Origin: Citrobacter amalonaticus
GTDB lineage: Bacteria; Pseudomonadota; Gammaproteobacteria; Enterobacterales; Enterobacteriaceae
Length of the DNA stretch: 64,000 nucleotides
Reading direction: 5' to 3'
Assembly (NCBI GenBank): GCA_028994555.1
Contig: JARDVN010000001.1
Span: 2,728,001 to 2,792,000, forward strand
The notes below the pieces were generated by a model, which saw only the letters and a list, made by a program, of their open reading frames with translations, was not told the origin of the DNA and did not search any database. Positions 60,562 to 64,000 of the stretch are shown here, in pieces. Made by a program: the position numbers and the translations under genes. Positions within the stretch are counted from its first letter, which is position 1. Each line of letters starts with the position of its first letter.

Positions 60562-61572
60562 CGATGCAGTTTTCCGTGGTCGCGCAACCACGCCGCCGTT
60601 TTCACGATGCCCTCATCCAGCGTTATCACCGGTTTATACCCCAGCTCCGCTTCGGCACGGCTGATATCCAGCGTAAAGTCGAAATTCAGCTTCGACACCC
60701 CGTAGTGGGTTAACGCCGGCTCTTTGGCAGACTTATTGCCAAAGTGCTCCAGGCTGCGGGCAATCATATCCAGCATCGGATAGGGTACGGATCGGATCCG
60801 GCAGTGGATGTTCAGTTCATCAATCAGCTTTTGCACGATACTGCGCAGGGTTCTGGGTTCGCCGTTGGTGATGTTATACACCCGACCAGACGGCAGGTTG
60901 TCGCACAGTTCCTGACTCGCCAGCCACATCGCGTGAATAGCGTTCTCATAGTAGGTCATATCGACCATCGCGCTGCCGCCGTGCGGCAACAACACGCTGC
61001 CGTAGTGGTGCATCATGTGCGCCAGACGGGGGGATAAACACTTTGTCATGTGGACCAAACAGGCTTTGTGGGCGTAGCACCGTAAAGCGCGTCTGCGGGT
61101 TCGCCTGGGCCAGCAGGCTGATGACCTCTTCGCCGGCGGCCTTGCTGCGGGCAAATTCGTTGGCAAAGCGGTGTGGACGAAAATCTTCCTGGATATCGCG
61201 ATGATGGTGATAATCGAAATAAAGCGATGGAGAGGAGATATGGATAAAGTTACGCACGCCCCAGGCGACGGCCCATTCGCCAAGACGACGGGTCGCGCGA
61301 ACGTTTGCCAGATCAAAGGCTTCCTGAGTTCCCCAGGGAGAAGTGAAACTTGAGCAGTGCCACAGCGTATCGATGCCCGCAAGCATGACCTTCGCCTGCG
61401 ACGAGACCAGTTCGGTCAGATCCGCATGCACAAACTCTGCGCCCATTTTCTCAAGCAGTTTACCCATCGCTTCGTTGCGACCGGTTGCTCTGACGCTGAT
61501 GCCTTTGTTGCGCAAAAACTCAACCGCGTTTCGTCCTAAGCCGCTGGTTGCGCCGGTAACCAGTACCTTCAT
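60558..61572 (-). CDS. ybjS: NAD(P)-dependent epimerase/dehydratase family protein YbjS
   Basis: Start ATG 61572 ([16 protein letters not shown]). The G6 run 61028-61033 breaks the frame; with five G it reads [19 protein letters not shown] and gives 337 residues as in E. coli. Extended SDR fold: GATSGLGRN (GxxGxxG), YxxxK-equivalent segment around [16 protein letters not shown], and [10 protein letters not shown]. Close to 3-beta-HSD/sterol-type SDRs; substrate unknown. Downstream of ybjT on the same strand. Confidence 0.92.
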
Positions 61573-61664
61573 ATCAGTCCACTGTGTTTAATAAAACGTC
61601 GTGCGCATTCTTCCGTGAATTACGTCGGTATGCAATGGGAAACGTGAAACAATACAGCAAGTTT

Positions 61665-63103
61665 TTACGATTTATCTGTGATTTGTTCTGCAAGTCCGGC
61701 AATTTTTTTTGCCATCCCCCTGGAAAATAAACAGGTGCGCCGGGATCATTAACAGCCAGTAGAATAGCCCCGGCATACCGTGCGGATGCCACCAGGCGCG
61801 CACGTCAATCTCGCGATGATCGCCTTTATCCTCAAGGGTAAAGCTGAGCCGCCCCAGCCCCGGCGCCTTCATGCCAAACAGTAACGTAAGCTGTTTTTCT
61901 GGCTCGACGATGATCACTTTCCAGCTGTCTACGGTATCGCCCGGTTGCAGCAGTTCGTGTTCCGGGCGACCTTTTGCCAGCCGATGCCCGACCAGCAGAT
62001 CCAGCGCGGCGCGGATCTTCCACAATGCATTGCCAAAGAAATAGCCCTCTTTGCCGCCGAGACGGTTCACTACCTGCCATAACGCCTGCAAACTGGCGGA
62101 TGTCTTCACGGTAAAGCCCGCCTGTTTGGCGAAAAAACCGTACTCGGGACGCCAGCGGGCAAACGCCTGCGCGTCATAGCCCCAGTCGCTGGAGTTCATC
62201 AGTTTCTCTTCTTCTTTCAGCGTGCTGCGTACGGCATCGTCAAAGGCGATAAGCTTCTGGGGTATCAACGCCCGCAGTTCGCTATCATCGGCCAGCAGAT
62301 CGTGTCTGAGGCCCTGTATCAACGCTTTCGCGGTGGTAGGCGGCACCGAGGTGATGACATTCAGGAACCAGACGGAGATCCAACGGGTAGGAAAGGGAAT
62401 GGGGATAAGCCAGCGATGCTTGCCGCTCACCGCCATAAAGTGCTCGAACTGCTCCTGATAGCTGAGTACCTGCGGCCCGGCGGCTTCAAAGATCCGATGC
62501 TCACGGGACGGGTGATCCAGCAGCGCTACCAGATAGTGCAGCAGGTTTTCCAGCGCGATGGGCGTGGTACGTGAGCGCACCCAGCGCGGCGGGGTCAGCA
62601 CCGGCAGGTTGTAGACCATGTCGCGCATCACTTCGAACGCGGCGGAACCCGCCCCAACGATAATCCCGGCGCGCAGTTCCGTTACCGGAACGCCGGACTC
62701 GCGCAGGGTATCGGCGGTGATCTGCCGGGCGCGAAGATGGTCGGACTGTTCGTGTTCCGGCGCCTGTAAGGAGCTGAGAAAAATAAGCTGGCTGACCGGC
62801 GTTTCACGCAGGGCGTCACGCACGTTAAGTGCGACCTGGCGTTCGTGAGCGATAAAATCGCCGCCTTCCCCCCATGCCATGTACCAGATAGTAGACAGTA
62901 TCGATATCTGTCAGCAGGGCAGGCAAGCCCGTCGGCCAGTTCAGGTCCAGCTTATGACAACTGACGTTGGGCAACTGCAGTTTTTCCAGCCGCTCAATGC
63001 GGCGTGCCGCCGCCCGTACCTGATGGCCCTGTTCACTGAGTGCCTGCACCAGATGCTGACCAATATAACCACTGGCACCAAGAACCACGATACGTTGCGA
63101 CAC
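61665..63103 (-). CDS. ybjT: NAD(P)-binding protein YbjT (SDR plus DUF2867)
   Basis: Start ATG 63103 ([17 protein letters not shown]). Two breaks, at C6 62868-62873 and C5 61716-61720, each one base too long; the repaired protein has 478 residues and ends [10 protein letters not shown] at 61665. N-terminal Rossmann domain ([39 protein letters not shown]) and a C-terminal DUF2867/SRPBCC-like half (about 310-478, [18 protein letters not shown]). Function unknown. Confidence 0.92.
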
Positions 63104-63113
63104 GTCTTTCTCC

Positions 63114-64000
63114 TTAGCGATTTAAGAACGCGCGCCAGTGGGCGACGACATCAGCGAGCTGCTCCCGTGAAACATCCAGATGGGTTACCAGACGGACAAT
63201 CGGCGAGGCGTTGATCAGCACGCCATGTGCTTTCATATGCTCGCCCAGCGCAGCGGCATCGGCCTCACCGACGCGCACGAACAGCATATTGGTGTCGTGA
63301 CGCATCACGTCCGCACCCGCTTCCCGCAGTTGATCCGCAAGCCAGGCCGCGTTGTCGTGATCGTCTTGCAGGCGCGCAACGTTATTTTTCAGGGCATACA
63401 GTCCGGCTGCCGCCAGGATACCGGCCTGACGCATGCCGCCGCCGGTCATTTTGCGCCAGCGGGTAGCACGCTTGATATAATCGCGGCTGCCGACCAGCAA
63501 CGAACCGACTGGCGTCCCCAGTCCTTTCGAGAGACAGATGGTAAAGGAGTCGCAGTATTGTGTGACCTCTTTGAGTTCACAACCGTAGGCCACGACGGCG
63601 TTAAAAATACGTGCGCCATCGACGTGCAGCGCCAGACCGCGCTCACGGGTAAATTCCCACGCCTCTTTCAGATATTCACGTGGCAGCACTTTACCGTTGT
63701 GCGTATTTTCGAGGCTTAACAGACGAGTGCGGGCAAAGTGGATGTCATCGGCCTTAATTTTGGCCGCGACTTTATCCAGCGGTAACGTTCCGTCTGGCGC
63801 AGCGTCAATCGGCTGCGGTTGAATGCTGCCGAGCACCGCCGCACCGCCCGCTTCATACAGATAATTATGCGCACCCTGACCCGCGATATACTCTTCGCCA
63901 CGCTCACAGTGGCTGAGCAGCGCCACGAGATTGGCCTGTGTGCCGGTAGGTAAAAATAACGCCGCTTCTTTTCCTGAAAGTTCAGCGGCGTAGTGCTGGA
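63114..64000 (-). CDS. ltaE: Low-specificity L-threonine aldolase LtaE, 5' end outside window
   Basis: 295 codons to the window edge; about 38 N-terminal residues are missing against the 333-residue E. coli enzyme. PLP fold type [43 protein letters not shown] (Asp to the pyridine N) and the Schiff-base Lys in [16 protein letters not shown]. It cleaves L-threonine and L-allo-threonine to glycine and acetaldehyde. Ten bases separate it from ybjT downstream, so it heads an ltaE-ybjT-ybjS operon. Confidence 0.95.
   Translation of the reverse strand, partial: QHYAAELSGKEAALFLPTGTQANLVALLSHCERGEEYIAGQGAHNYLYEAGGAAVLGSIQPQPIDAAPDGTLPLDKVAAKIKADDIHFARTRLLSLENTHNGKVLPREYLKEAWEFTRERGLALHVDGARIFNAVVAYGCELKEVTQYCDSFTICLSKGLGTPVGSLLVGSRDYIKRATRWRKMTGGGMRQAGILAAAGLYALKNNVARLQDDHDNAAWLADQLREAGADVMRHDTNMLFVRVGEADAAALGEHMKAHGVLINASPIVRLVTHLDVSREQLADVVAHWRAFLNR

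Noticed and set aside
1..64000. CRISPR arrays, tRNA or rRNA genes, insertion sequences
   Set aside because: No spaced identical repeats, no cloverleaf-type sequence and no transposase motifs were seen; the palindromic repeats present are REP/BIME elements.

Overview
The window is a chromosomal segment of an enteric bacterium close to Escherichia, Salmonella and Citrobacter. From mntR rightward, gene content and order follow the E. coli K-12 18-20 min region: mntR-ybiR-ldtB-ybiT-ybiU-ybiV-ybiW-ybiY-fsaA-moeB-moeA-iaaA-gsiABCD-rimO-bssR-yliI-gstB-dacC-deoR-ybjG-mdfA-ybjI-ybjJ-rcdA-rybB-ybjL-ybjM-grxA-ybjC-nfsA-rimK-ybjN-potFGHI-ybjO-rlmC-artJ-artMQIP-ybjP-ybjQ-amiD-ybjS-ybjT-ltaE. There is no yliEF between gsiD and rimO. 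A GH31 glycosidase/transporter/LacI cluster sits between ybiT and ybiU. Both points fit a Citrobacter-like genome, but the species cannot be fixed from this sequence.

Layout. 1-3177: right end of a contractile-tail prophage (tail-fibre assembly, baseplate, hub/spike), closed by a terminator. 3178-6793: AT-rich accessory DNA with a minus-strand operon, read as four genes after two frame repairs: a two-helix membrane protein (possibly SieB-like), a HEPN-motif protein with zinc ribbons, a DUF6338-like membrane protein and a 54-residue Pro/Gln-rich peptide. I consider this the best candidate for an undescribed system, most likely phage defence or exclusion. 6794-11177: manganese regulator, transporter, L,D-transpeptidase and ABC-F protein. 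11259-16303: GH31 alpha-glycosidase plus ACS-type MFS transporter, divergent from a LacI-type regulator. 16300-22834: ybiU, ybiV, ybiWY and fsaA, three of whose control regions carry nearly the same 22-bp operator. 22926-31350: molybdopterin genes, then isoaspartyl peptidase with the glutathione importer GsiABCD. 31440-47983: housekeeping, envelope and stress genes, including the sigma-E small RNA RybB. 47984-58535: putrescine (PotFGHI) and arginine (ArtPIQM, ArtJ) ABC importers around rlmC. 58766-64000: envelope lipoproteins, NAD-dependent epimerase-like proteins and threonine aldolase (cut by the window edge).

A dominant technical feature: about 39 reading-frame breaks in about 28 genes are each explained by exactly one extra base in a homopolymer (4-6 bases expected, 5-7 present; most often GGGGGG). 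Removing that base restores the full-length family protein, in most cases to exactly the length I recall for the E. coli K-12 orthologue. I therefore annotate these as single intact genes (true coordinates given, break noted), because base-calling error is far more likely than mass pseudogenisation.

REP/BIME palindromes occupy many intergenic gaps (after ybiT, ybiW, fsaA, gsiD, dacC, mdfA and potF). No tRNA, rRNA, CRISPR array or insertion sequence was seen.
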